Below, in pieces: positions 48,442-60,500 of a stretch of DNA of 64,000 nt. The DNA comes from Artocarpus heterophyllus (lineage: Eukaryota; Streptophyta; Magnoliopsida; Rosales; Moraceae). A program made the translations under genes and the position numbers. Below the pieces are notes generated by a model, which was not told where the DNA came from, searched no databases, and worked only from the letters and a program-made list of their open reading frames with translations. The first letter of the stretch is position 1; every line of letters starts with the position of its first letter. The stretch spans positions 12,572,836 through 12,636,835 of the forward strand of contig CM046353.1 of the NCBI GenBank assembly GCA_025403435.1. Direction: 5' to 3'.

Positions 48442-50104
48442 TTTCAATCTACAATAAAGAATCATATACCAACCATAAGCAAACATATATAATAATTTAG
48501 TAAGATAACACAATCATGTAAAATCATACAAATGTGTTTATATGTCAAAACCTTGAAAATATCACAACCTTACAACGATAATTCCCAACTCAGAATTCAA
48601 CAAGCTCCTAGGGGAGTCATGCTAAATTCAATCAGGAACACGGATCCCCTCCTGATTAATATATGCTATCCAGGACCCGTATGATCCAGCATACACTAAT
48701 AATCGTTTCTTTGGCCATTAATTTTATTAACAGAGCTCCTAGGGGAGGTTAATAATAAAATTAACGTGAGTGTATAACAACCGTTTCAATGTTTTATCCA
48801 TGATTTATAATCACCACCTAGGGGTGTGTAACCATAAATCATACTAAAATACCTTATCCTTTCAGAGATCTAATCTGGTACATGATAGAAATCCTTTCCT
48901 AGGGGTCGGGACCACCATGTTCTTCCTATGGACCAACGATGAAGGCCTTAGGTCCTCTCTTCGAAAACCTTCTCCCACTTAATATTTTGAAGTCAAGGTT
49001 TTATTTTAAAATTATACATGAACAATTTTAATATGAGCAGCACTCCCTATCATATATGACATGTTATCAATATACATGGTAAATCATATTATAATGCAGA
49101 CAAGCAAAGTAATCAGGCAAAGCTACAAGCAAAATAATAATAACCGTAATATTATGGTTCCACCCTAGAGAATAGAAAAATAAGATTACAAGAGAATAAT
49201 CGAGACATTTATCGATTCTTCATCCTTGAATCCTCAAGATATATCCTTCTTCATGTAATATCCATCTTCAAGTCTTCAATCCCGTATGAATCGAATAATT
49301 CATATTTCCGGTCATATCTAAATTTAATGTTTCTCAGAATCTTCCCAAAAATAAAATTAAAACTGCATCGAAAAAATTGCACCTTTTCTGGACACTTGGC
49401 AGCTCTTGGTCGACAGGCCGATCTGGGTGATCGGCCTACCGATCATGAAGGTTCGGCCTACCGAACATGAAGGTTCGGCCTGCCGACAGAGCACCAAAAT
49501 TTCTGCCTCACTGTCGGCCTGCCGGACCATACGTCCGGCCTGCCGATCTATGACCTTCGGCCTGTCGAACTGTGAGGTCCGGCATGCCGACCGAGCAGAA
49601 AACACACATTCCAGAAAATACAATTTTAATGCAATTCATCAATTTTATTTTCAACAATTCAAAAACATAAAATTAGAGACTCAAGAAATACCTGGAGGCG
49701 CCATCATCAATCTTTAAGATCCGACTTCTCGTTCCATCTTCTTCGAATAATTATTTAATTACAAAATTCTTATAAATTAAAAATTAAATAACAATTCCTA
49801 GACGGAGATGATAGTCCACCATCTAATTACATGAAAAACTTAGATACACATTCTAACCTCTAAGGAACCATAACCGGTATTAATTAATTAATAAATAATT
49901 AAACAACGATTTAATCAACCATAACTAATTAATAAACATTCACCACATAATCCATGACAACATATATATTATATAGAAACCTAGAGTGCTATCTCTCTAT
50001 AAAATTCAATTCAAGCATAGGAGAGATTAAGATCACAAAATTTATGCATATAATATGATCACAAACTTGCAAATTTATGTAAAAACCTCGGTTCTGATAC
50101 CAAT
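48442..50104 (-). promoter_or_regulatory. Copia-3 leader (5' UTR) with two repeat tracts
   Basis: This untranslated leader lies between the primer site and gag. It carries four copies of a CTCCTAGGGGAG-like palindrome (48605-48616, 48736-48747, 48815-48826, 48897-48908) and, nearer the LTR, about eight imperfect repeats of TTCGGCCTGCCGA (about 49410-49595). A packaging, dimerisation or translation role is possible but not shown. Confidence 0.7.
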
Positions 50105-52119
50105 TGTTGGAAACAAAGTGCGCAGCAGAATTTTAAAAATTTTTTTTATCAGAGTAATTTCCAAAACACAAGTTTGACATGTTATATATATAAATTAGAC
50201 AGATCTTACTAACCTCAGTGTGCCGAAGAACCTCCGCAACCTGCGTAGAGAAGTAACGTTCCAAAAGAGCCTCAACCAACTGGTCTTCTTTGCTATTCTC
50301 TATCCACAACCGGAGTGAGTGTGGGCTCACACGTACAGCTCTTCCACCGGTGACTCTCCTTCCAACCAATAGAGAGAACCCAAAGCTAGTGTTTGTGATT
50401 TGTGAACAAAAGCTCTCAGGGAGTTTTCAGATGCTCACTAGAAGAGTATCACTCTTAATCTCTCAAATTGATCTGAGTAAATCATGTGACTTACTCCCCT
50501 TATATAGCTATTGGTCCTGGGGTCAGTCTATATCAGATTAGGTCTCAAAAACTCGAAACAAAATCAAGTTCGGATCAATATCTGATAAGATCCGCGTGAA
50601 AACGTGTAATCTTATCTCCCGCTGATCGACAGGCCGAATAGGCCAATTCAGCAGGCCGACCACGTCATTCGGCAGGCCGAACTCCGGAGAAAAAATCTTC
50701 GCAAATCTATTATTTTTCACCCGAGATTCTAAAGGATAAAGTCTCAGTTTTGATTCAAATAACCTAATAGAGAAGTTATCTGATCAAAACAAACTTTATC
50801 AAGATAATCTCTAAGAAAATAAATCAATTCACAATAATTCTACAAGTTTATCTTGTTCTAATTTGTCCAAAATTAAAACAACCGATAAACAGACAAGAAT
50901 TATCTGATCGCAATAATTCAACAAGTTTATCTTGAACTACTTTCTTACAAAATTAATTCAACCGATAAACAGACATGAATTATTTGATTCTTACAAATTT
51001 TAAACCAATCTGATAAATCCGACATAAGTCACCAATTATTGGAAAAGCACGCCGTGTCGTTACAGGATTTTGTGAGCTAGCAAAGGGGACCAAAATGGAC
51101 CTATAAAATTCAAGCTCATCATAATTATGAAATCCAATATCCCAGATATACATTTCACAATTATCAACTCCAACGCTACTCCACTAAAAGCTTGGAGCTG
51201 CACTCTCAAACTTTATAGAATTATGAAGCTCGTGTAGCTAAGTCTCCATGACATATCATAGTGTATCGTATCCCCATATGATCATCCATAATCAGCTTAA
51301 GGACAAGTTCTGTCTTACCTTCCCAATTATTTTTATCTTACGTTCCATTGTCTCACCATTAGAAAACTTACCATCCAAAGATAGTATACCATTCGGTTAC
51401 ACCTATGTATCCAAATGGTTGAGCGCTCCAGTTTTCCAATTACAGAACAACGCATATAAGAGGATATCATTACTCCTAAAGAGGAGCTATGGATTCCATA
51501 TCCATAAATAACAAGTCTACGCTATCAAGAGTCATGCCTCCAACGTACCAGTATGCATACCACTATTGAGATGTGGGTGTCATTCTTTGGCACATCAAAA
51601 GACACAAGTCGAGACAACGGGCCCACTATTCATCTCAGGATTAAGATATAGTACAAATGACTATCTAAAGTGAATCGATTTGCCAAGACAGAATTATTAA
51701 TCCAAACCAATTCACTTTATGTCCCGATCCAACACGTCGTCACCTATGACAACGTGTCAATGTTTCTATTCACGGAGTCCAACTCTGATGGCCAAGACAA
51801 ACCATCTCCCAAAAGGGATATAGACAACATAACAATCTTTACATGAATAAAGTGCCTAACTTTATTCCCTCGATTGCGGATCATATGTTTTAGACCGTCA
51901 CCTCAAGAATCGTGTCTTCCGCATAATCAGTCCATCATATGCCCAATTCTTAAGGTTTAGACTGACAGTCTCAGGCTACTGTTTGCTTATCATACATTCA
52001 ACAAATATGAACGTAAAGAGGATAAGATTTGGTATATATAAATGAATAAATTCTTTATTGATAAAAATGTCTCAAAAAACGTATTACATTTTTACTCCTT
52101 AAGGCATACATGTCTAACA
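50105..52119 (-). repeat. Copia-3 5' LTR
   Basis: This is the full-length LTR of 2,015 bp. The TATA-like box CTATATAAGG (minus strand, 50498-50507) is the likely promoter. The GC-rich repeat tract (about 50622-50690) differs more from the 3' copy than the rest of the LTR does. Confidence 0.92.
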
Positions 52120-52860
52120 TGAGGATGGCTGATTTACGGGGAACTTAAAATCCCAGAAATGCATCCTTCTCTTTTGTTAGAAATAGCTAAGTAAAGAGTG
52201 ATTAGTATTCTTGAGACGTATTTCAACTTGTTGGTATTATTTGTGCGTCTGCATTGTATTTAATTGACTAACTATTTAAAAAAATAAATAAAAACTCAAA
52301 AATTTAACAAAAATTAAAAAATGTTTTATAAAGTATGTTAGTTTTTCAGTGAGTCCTATCCTATCCGATGAAGAAATATAGGGTTACATCATTTTCATGC
52401 CTTGAGGTAAAATTAAGATATTATCTTGGCTTATTGTAAATTTCTTTTGTTAACCTCATATTTAGGTTGTGAATTGTTCTATTTTGAGCACTTAGTTTTG
52501 AACTATTATTTATTATACTTATTTAAAGAAGGTTTATATTGATATAGATTTGGTTTATTTTTATGAAATCTTAGAATTTGTTTGAATCCCTCTCGAGACA
52601 AAATCCTAGATAACACTAAGTTAAGAATATACTTTAGGCTATTTTTAGATCATTTAAGGCTTTCAATCTTACCTGTTTAAATTTATATTCCTAGTCGCCC
52701 TGTTGTGCTTAATGTTCTTTTTTGTTTGTTACCCACGAATTTTAGCTTAGGCATTTAAATAATTTTATAACCTTTCTTTTTGCGTTTCATTCATAAGCAT
52801 CTGATCATTCTTAATACATTTAGAGTCATGCCAATGTTATACAAGGATGGGTAGGTTTTT

Positions 52861-53064
52861 GAAAGTTTGTTTTGTAATTTTAGATTATTTAATAAAAAGA
52901 GAGAAAAAATAATAATAAAATAAAAAGAAAAGTTAAAAAAATAAAGAGTAAAAAAAATTTCTATAATGAAAGTTTGTTTTGCAATTTTACATTATTTAAT
53001 AAAAAGAGAGAAAAAATAATAATAAAATAAAAAGAAAAGTTAAAAAAATAAAGAGTAAAAAAAA
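52861..53064. repeat. Tandem duplication of about 107 bp
   Basis: The sequence from GAAAGTTTGTTTTGTAATTT is repeated almost exactly from 52968, including the AT-rich AAAAAGAGAGAAAAAATAAT part. It lies in the non-coding 3' part of Gypsy-B. Confidence 0.85.
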
Positions 53065-53594
53065 AATTGTGGATACAAGAAAGTTTATTTCAAGTTTGGG
53101 TTTGTTACTTGGAAAATAGATTGTACATTTTCAAAGATCTGATAATATTATAAGTGTCTTATAGGTGAATTAAACTAGAAATATATCCTTTATTCTACCT
53201 TTTTACCCTAGCTTTATAGTACAAGCTGAATAAAGCCCTACCGATCTTTAATTTGTGTTAAACTATATTCGTAAAGAGAGAGATGAAAAACAAGATTATT
53301 AGATTTCATTTGAATAAATTAGTTTATATTAGTGTAAATTTATTTGGTTTATATGTATTGATAAAAATTCACACACTCACGAGAAAGTCCAGCTGAAATA
53401 TGACGTATATTCTTGAAGAGAACCATAAACTTGAATAATAGTTTATGAATTACTTTGAAGCATGAATTTGAGAAAACCTTAGGAAAATTTGTGAGGAATC
53501 ATCGCTTTAAGAAAATCAACTCTTGTTTATTTTAAATAGTTTATTTAATTTTATCGCTTTGATTACTAGGGACTAGTAATAAACTGATTGAAAG

Positions 53595-56307
53595 TGTGAT
53601 GAGACTGTAAATGTGTACATTTTATAAGGGGAAAATCATTCATTTACACTTTCATCTCTCATTAAATCCTCTAATTAATATTATTTTAGTGTTAAACAAT
53701 ATTTTTGTGTCTTCGTATGACAATGTGTTTAAATATGTATTTTTAGTATGTTTTTAAGTCTAAGTATATTTTTAGTAATTCTTAGAAGTATTTTTATATG
53801 TAAAATATTTGTTTAGTTTGAAATTAATTAAAACAATAAAAATAATGTGTTGTGATTTTAGTTTTAGTCTTAATTTGTTGTAAAATATGTTTTTGGCTGT
53901 AAATATATTTTTAATAATTTCTAAAAATATTTTTGAGTCTTAAATATTATATCTGTGTAAAACCATTAAGGCTCAGAATTTTATATGTTTATTTTTATCT
54001 TTTGTGTGTTTTTAATGTAAAATAAATATTTTTATAATTATTGCAAATCATAAGTTTGTAAAAATAATTAATTTCATTTCAATTATTTGTACATTTGAAA
54101 AGTGGAGCAAAAATGAAATCAAATGGTGTAAAAAAAATGCCAAAATCGAAACCAAAAATGTACAAAAAGATTCAAACTAACTTACCATGTGTCAGCGCTT
54201 GCATCAACAAAGCTCTATCATCCTCCACTAAGTGCTGGCCTCCTTTGTGAAAGTTCTTCCTCCATTTTTTAGCAAAAAAAGGCCTCCAAATATGATTTGT
54301 TTTTGTCCAAAAATATGCAAATTGCAACGCTTTTGTTGCAAAGTCAATAGCAAGCCCCCATTGTGTCTTCTTGTTTCCCACTCTTGCCTCCCTTGCTTCA
54401 CAAGATTACCTACTCCAAAGACTTTTCCTTTAGCCTTTGTCCTGATTCTCGATCAATAGTCCAATATTTTGCCTATAAGAGACAATCGAAGGCAGAGACA
54501 TAGACGCATTCAGAGCATAGCCAAATTATGCTTACATTTCATTTCCATATATTCTCTATAGAACTTGTGGAAATGTTGAGTAAGCTAGACTAGAGTAGTA
54601 TGGTGAGACAAGAGATGAATTTGTGTATAATTATCTGGTGTGGATTGATGTTATAACACTATTGTAATGCTTATATTTTGGTAGAAATAATATTTTCTTA
54701 TATTCTAAATTAATATTGTTGTATTGTCAATTTTTATATAAATTCAGTCAGGCTTTCTTTATGTATTAATTAATTTATACAATAATGTTAACATTATTAT
54801 TTTATGAAATATCTCTTACTGTAGTAATGCCGGAGGTAGGTATATTATCGCTCTTGAGTATTTCATAAAATAAAGTTGTTGGCTTTAACGTAAATAATAT
54901 TCTACCAAAATATATTAATTTTGATTAATATAATCTTTTCTATCTTATAATTGTGATAATTAATTTTGTAGTGATTAGCAGTTTTATCTATTACAATTAA
55001 TGTTTTTAATTTATGCTCTGATTGGTATGAGTTAAAAGTGGAGGGAAAGAAAACATTGGAGGGATTTTGGGATGAAAATTGATATAATAAGGTGTTTGGA
55101 AGAAAAGAAGTTAGAATAGAAAGGAAAAGTGGGTGGAAGAAATAGCATGTAGGACACACCAAAATGGATCTCTTCAAATATGGATGGATTTTATGAGAGA
55201 AAAGTTTGACAACAATGCAAAGAATGTGAAGTTACCAATTTGTCCTTCTTTTCCATTAAAATTCTAATAAAAAATTTGGGCACCAAGTTAAGGAAATAAC
55301 TAAATAATATTTGGACAAAATAGTAATTGTATTAATAGTAGTTTTTCCATTCCTTTGGTTTTTCTTGTAATACCAAACAAGAAAGGATAAAAATCATTTT
55401 CTTTTCACCTTCACATACCAAACAAGTAAAGGGAAAATCAAAATCTTTCCTTTTCTTACCGTTTTCTTTCCTTTATAGTTTTCTCTTCTCTCATATTTTC
55501 TTTCCTTTTTACCAAATGGAGCATTAATGTTTTTATGAAATGTCTCTTACTTCATTATTGTTTGCAACATTGTCGCTTTTGGATATTTTGTAAAAATAAC
55601 ATGCTTGTTTTAACGAGAAAAGATTTAGTTTGTCAAATGCTTTAGAAATTTAATTAAAATCTAAATCTATACAGGTAATAAATATATAATGGATTCTCAA
55701 CACCTCATCATTTTGATTGTATGTTTTGCACCTTAGTTTACATTTTTTTAAGTTATTTTAATAGTTAAAATAATTTTAAAAAATCACAAAAAACTCAAAA
55801 AAAGTACTTCGAATTGCTGATTTAACACCAAAGATGGCAGCGTACCCTGGCAACTTTACGTAAGGCAGAGTGTGTTTTTTAGGGGGTGATAGTGGAAAAG
55901 TTGATAGATAAATCCTAGAACGGCACCTTATATTTTTGCAAGTCATATTTCTATTTATCGAGAAATTGAAGAAGCTATACAAGGGGTTTTTTTTTTTTTT
56001 TTTTTGGTGCAGCGGTGAAATGCATAGTGATCGGAGGCCTTCTGAAATTCTTTTGAATGATATTCAAGAAAAGAGTATTCTAAAAAATTTGAAATCGTCA
56101 AAAATATTTTCTTCTTTTTAAACTTTATTTTGTTAAATTCACTTGCCTCTTAAAACGTTAACATTTGTCAATTTTGTTAAAACTCTCCTGCCTCTTAAAA
56201 CGTTAAAATTTGTCAATCTCATTGCTCGTAAATTTCACCTTCTTGTGGATAAGACCATCCTTACTATACTAAAAACAACCGCCTATTGAGATACAATTTA
56301 GGCGACA
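53595..56307 (+). repeat. Gypsy-B 3' LTR with two insertions
   Basis: The start is set tentatively at TGTGATGAGACTG (53595), after a degenerate AAACTGATTGAAAG tract. The end (GGCGACA, 56307) is clear from the 5' copy and because MULE coding sequence resumes immediately after. It contains a 510-bp MITE (55014-55523) and a second insertion of about 350 bp (about 55728-56078) absent from the 5' copy. Confidence 0.75.
55014..55523. mobile_element. PIF/Harbinger-like (Tourist-type) MITE
   Basis: This 510-bp insertion has ends TGCTCTGATTGGTA and (complement) TGCTCCATTTGGTA and is flanked by a TTA duplication (55011-55013 and 55524-55526). The other Gypsy-B LTR shows the empty site, with a single TTA in ATTTAATG at about 35686-35688. 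A 3-bp TTA/TAA target and this terminal pattern are typical of PIF/Harbinger MITEs. There is no coding capacity. The interior is rich in GGAAAGAAAA-type runs, partly as inverted arms. Confidence 0.85.
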
Positions 56308-57730
56308 CAGTAGGGGACGTAGAAGATGACAACCCATGGGACTACTTCTTCAGCATGCTAATCAGATCATATCCTGAAAGAGAAGAAATGTGGATTATAT
56401 CGGATTAGCATTATAACATACACAAGAATGCAGCACAGCATTATGCAAGAGCTAACCTCTGGTATATCTCGGTCAAAAAATAAAGGCAAAATACCCCAAA
56501 GCTTCTAGGATAATAGCACATAAATTTAGAGGAACATGTGTGGTATATGACAAGGAAAGATTCAAATTTCACATAAGTCGAATAATGTGAGTAAAGCAAA
56601 TCCGACCATACTTGAAGCTAGTGGGTCTAAAGAAATGGGCAAGAGCATACTCTCTGGCTTCAAATTATGAGGTGACGACATCGAACTTGGTAGAATCGAT
56701 GAACAACGACGACAAAGAGGCTCGAGACATACCTGTGGCTACATTTCTAAAGTGGTTGTTGTACATCATACAAGAATGGTTTTCCAAAAGAAGATTAAAG
56801 GCGCAAGGAACATTCACCGACCTAGTAGAGAAAATGGAGAAGTTGCAAGAGCACTTTCAACCCTCGTCAACGCTAACGGTAAATATGCCTTATTAATGTA
56901 TCAAAATAGTTATATGAAATATGCAATTTGAATTCTGAAATAGAATATGAAATTATATGTGTGTGTGGAATTCAATTTGAGATTTAAATGTTATTGTTGT
57001 TATTTAGCAAATTGTATATTTTGGAATCTAGCGAGTTCTAATTTAGAATTTGATGGGTTTTAAAGAAAAGACATAAAACTTAAACAGGTTATATTTTCAA
57101 GAACCTATCAGGTTCTAAGTTGAAATCTTATAGATTGCATAAAAACCTGAAAGCTTGTTATTTGAAATCTGGAAGGTTCCAACTTGAAACCTATCAACCT
57201 GATAGGTTTCAGGAAAAATTTGATTTAAAATTCAGTAGCTTATGTATTGGTGATTAGTGTTCTATTTGACTAGGATAATAAATATTATGCAAGCCAGAGC
57301 AACAAACAACGACATATTCCAATTTTATGAGTCAAATAATAAGAAATAGTTGGTAAACTTGAAGGAAATGACATGCACTTGTCGTCAATTCGACCATTAC
57401 AAGTTACCATGCATGCATGCCTTAGCAGCTAGCAAAAAAGATTTACATGGGCATCTACATATTCTATTCCTACTACTATACAAAGAAGGTCCTTCAAAAG
57501 ACATATAAAGCTACAGTACACCCACTTGAAGTCCCATCGCCATGGACAATTTCGGAAGTGACAAAGCAATCCGAAGTGTTGCTGCCGTTGACAAAAGTTC
57601 CATCAAGAAGACCAAATCCAAAAGATTTCCGTCAGCTAGAGAAGGAAAAAGGACTAAGATTAAATATAGCAGGTGTAGAAGGACAGCACACAACAAAAAA
57701 ACTTCCAAATTTATCATTCCTTTGAACTAT
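56308..57730 (+). pseudogene. MULE transposase, right part
   Basis: After the Gypsy-B LTR the transposase resumes with VGDVEDDNPWDYFFSMLI. It continues through a broken stretch to MKLVGLKKWARAYSLASNYE, VTTSNLVESMNN and EWFSKRRLKAQG (56612-56896), a SWIM zinc finger (CTCRQFDHYKLPCMHALAAS, about 57383-57437), and a C-terminal segment (SYYYTKKVLQKTYKATVHPL). A degenerate zinc knuckle (YSRCRRTAHNKKTSK) ends it, with its first and last Cys lost. Stops and frame changes are frequent, and non-coding sequence lies between the core and the SWIM finger. The first catalytic Asp region is missing at the left junction. It belongs to the MuDR/MULE family that moves Mutator-like elements. Confidence 0.85.
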
Positions 57731-60500
57731 AACTAGGTCTAATTGTTGCATAATTCTAGAAGATTGTTTACTGGCTGATATTTCATTAACTTATTCTAGT
57801 TATTTTCAGTATTTCATACGAAAATCATAGATAGTTTATTGAAATTTAACTATATCAGTTGATATTTGACAGATCATGTATGTAGAATCTAGAAGATTCT
57901 TAATTGGAACATTACTGTTTCCAAATAAAACACTTTAAATTTGGTTACTAATCTATTTGAAACCTGACAATATTTCAAATATAAATGACTTGAAATTGGG
58001 TAGCTTATGAATTTGGAATCTACCAATTTCCAACTTAGAACCTGTTAGATTCCGAAAAAATGATAAAAAAAAATGGCAATTCCAACTTGGTATCTGGTAG
58101 CCTTCCAAAAAAAAAAAAAGAGAAAGAAAGATGTTAGATTCCAATTTACACCAATTGAAACTCTTCTATTTTTCAAAAAATTATAAATGGAAACAAAAAA
58201 AGATTCATAAAGACTCTAGAAATCTAACAAATTCCAAAGCCTAATATTTGTAACATCCATTTTTAGTTATAATATGTAATACTATTAATAATATAAATTA
58301 TTAATCCTTTTAATGTTATAGATTCGTTAAAAAAAACCAAATTTGCTAAAAGCAATAAGTTACTACACTTCACCTTAATAACCTATCAGATTGCAACTTG
58401 AAATAGAATCCGACAAGTTTCAAAAACTCACAACTCAAAAAACAAGCAGGTTCCAACTTGAAGCCAGACAAGTTCCAAAAAAAAACATTTTAACTCCTAA
58501 TTCATGTCAATTCATAAAAAATCTTACTTGAAAAGAAATAATACGCCGACCAAACGTAATTAGCAATATTTCTAGTTAAAAAGGTCATCTTGCAAAATGT
58601 ACTTGAAACCTAAAATAAACAGTAATATTTTACAGGGGACCAAAAAATAAAAATAAAATGAATTGGTAAGAAGAAAAGGAAGTTGGATCTAATTACATAA
58701 AAAACACAGTGACCAAATGTTTTTTTTTTTTTTTTGGCATCACTAATGTTCACATCACTAATTACAAAAAAAGTCCACAGCCATCACATATGAAACTAGT
58801 TAGTCTCTCATTTATACTTCTCTCCATCTCTAAAAAAAACTCAACAGCCATCGTACATACAACTTGTTAGTCTTTCATTTACACTTCTTCATATCTGTCA
58901 AATAGACCCCCAACTGTTATACTTTACATCTGCAAATTGCAAAACAATTACTGACAAAAAAAAAAAAAAATAGAACTAAAGTATCATGATAATGTAATAA
59001 CACTTGAACCAAAAAAACATACCAACAACAAATCCAATATTATATAACCTATGTAAAACAAAACCAAAATAGCCAAAAACAACCAGCAGTAAAAACTAAA
59101 ATTATAATCAGCCCAATTAGAAGCATCTATAATCTCTTGCTCATCACAAACAAACATAAGGCTGCCTGATCTGATTTGTGTACCTATTTTCATCACTCTC
59201 GTACTGCATATCAATCTTTCGAAAAGCATGGTTGAAAAGTCAACCGCTATCTTGCGGCTGTAGAATTTCATGCCTTTCCCTTCCAACAAATCAAGGACCT
59301 CATCCTCCACCAAGCACTTAATAAATTTAACCACATACATCCCACCATCTCCGTTGCATAAAACAAAAAACAACAACAATCTATGATATCGCCCAAGCCA
59401 TAAATGCAAGAGTTGTAACATCACTAGTTCAAACAAAAATATAATAGTCCTATTTTTACAGATTCTTCTTTAAAATCTGGTAGGTTCTAACTTGAAACAT
59501 GTTATATTTCAGAACAAATGATTAAAAACTCAGCATATTTTTTATTTGGAACCCACCAATTTTTAAATTGGAACCTTTCAGATTTCAAAACAATAATTAA
59601 AACATGGCATGTTTATATTTCGAAACCCAAATATTCCAACTTGAAATTTGATAGATTTAAAAAAAAAATGGCCATAAAAGCTGGCAGATTCCAAGAAAAA
59701 AAAATATAGCAGGTTGTAATCAATCAATTGCCTATATTTGATCAAGTAATTCATTTATATCAATGCAAAAAGCAATTCGAAAAAAAAAAAAAAAACTAAC
59801 CAACCATCCCGTTCTGTTGAGAGAGGGACAGCAGCCAAAGGTGATCTCAAATGGATCAAGGTTATCAAACTGGCCAGGAAATTGATTGCTAGGACTTGTC
59901 TCAAAAAAACCAACAATGTTTACCAAATGTGGCAGAATTGTAGCTAAAAGAACTACTGCAACTTTCATTCCCTTTCTACTCTTCTTACTATCATTTTAAT
60001 CCTACACGGTAATCAAGTGAGGTCGAAACTCAACATAAGCCAGAACCCAACGGTCTGCCCGCTCCACAAACATTGGAAGGAAAAATTCATTCACTTTAAT
60101 AAATGGTACACTGCCTAAGGAGTACGCCCTCAACACATAATCTTGCAAAGAAGATTGAACAGAAAAATCAAACTCTTTCCAATTAACTTTTTTGTTAGCA
60201 TTCCATAGACCCCTAGTCCTTGAATCAAGATGGTTGTCAAGGATTGTGTACTTTAACTACACCTTCATCTTATAAACCCCCAGCTTCTTCCTCAAATAAT
60301 AAGTAATGATATCGATACGTTAAAAAAACAAAACAATTAGCAAATCATTTGATTAAATAAAAAAAAAGTAATAAATGAAGAATAATATAAACAAAACTGA
60401 AAGAACACGTCTTAAAAAATAACCTATAAGATTTTAAAAACTAAACACGAAATCTTACGGGTTTCATGTCAGAACTTACCAGATTCCAAAACATTTTATT
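57000..60500. repeat. Dispersed short motif within the MULE
   Basis: A degenerate unit like GGAATCT-(3-5)-AGGTTCCAACTTGAAACC recurs at least a dozen times (for example near 57105, 57160, 57195, 58010, 58085, 58390, 58445, 59475, 59560, 59630, 60475). It lies between and around coding remnants. Similar copies occur at 34476-34620 on the other side of Gypsy-B. This is consistent with a repeat internal to the MULE. Confidence 0.6.

Larger units (their letters stand above)
42761..52119 (-). mobile_element. Copia-3: long Copia element nested in Gypsy-B
   Basis: This 9,359-bp element has LTRs 42761-44475 (1,715 bp) and 50105-52119 (2,015 bp), with ends TGTTGG...CTAACA. A perfect target duplication TGAGG is at 42756-42760 and 52120-52124. 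The primer site (complement of GGTTCTGATACCA, 50090-50102) and polypurine tract (AGTGGGAGAT on the minus strand, 44476-44485) are typical of Copia. Coding order is gag, protease, integrase, RT, RNase H on the minus strand. It has a long leader (about 1.66 kb) and long LTRs like the Angela/Tork group (inference). LTR differences are few outside one large deletion and two variable repeat tracts. Confidence 0.95.
34959..56307 (+). mobile_element. Gypsy-B: Athila-type element, nested and decayed
   Basis: Related LTR sequences lie at 34959-36073 (5' truncated) and about 53595-56307. Between them, in plus orientation, are gag, protease, RT, RNase H and integrase remnants in Gypsy order, with phrases characteristic of the Athila lineage. 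A primer-site-like GGGGTGTTGCCAAGGAGG follows the left LTR (about 36086-36103). The interior is split at 42760/52120 by Copia-3, and the right LTR by a MITE. Reading frames are broken by dozens of stops, so this is an old insertion. It sits inside the MULE transposase. The left junction has lost sequence, so its target duplication cannot be checked. Confidence 0.85.

Noticed and set aside
49357..49717. Two overlapping frames in the Copia-3 leader rich in Arg, Cys and Gly
   Set aside because: They are read through the GC-rich TCGGCCTGCCGA repeats on both strands; repeat translation explains them.
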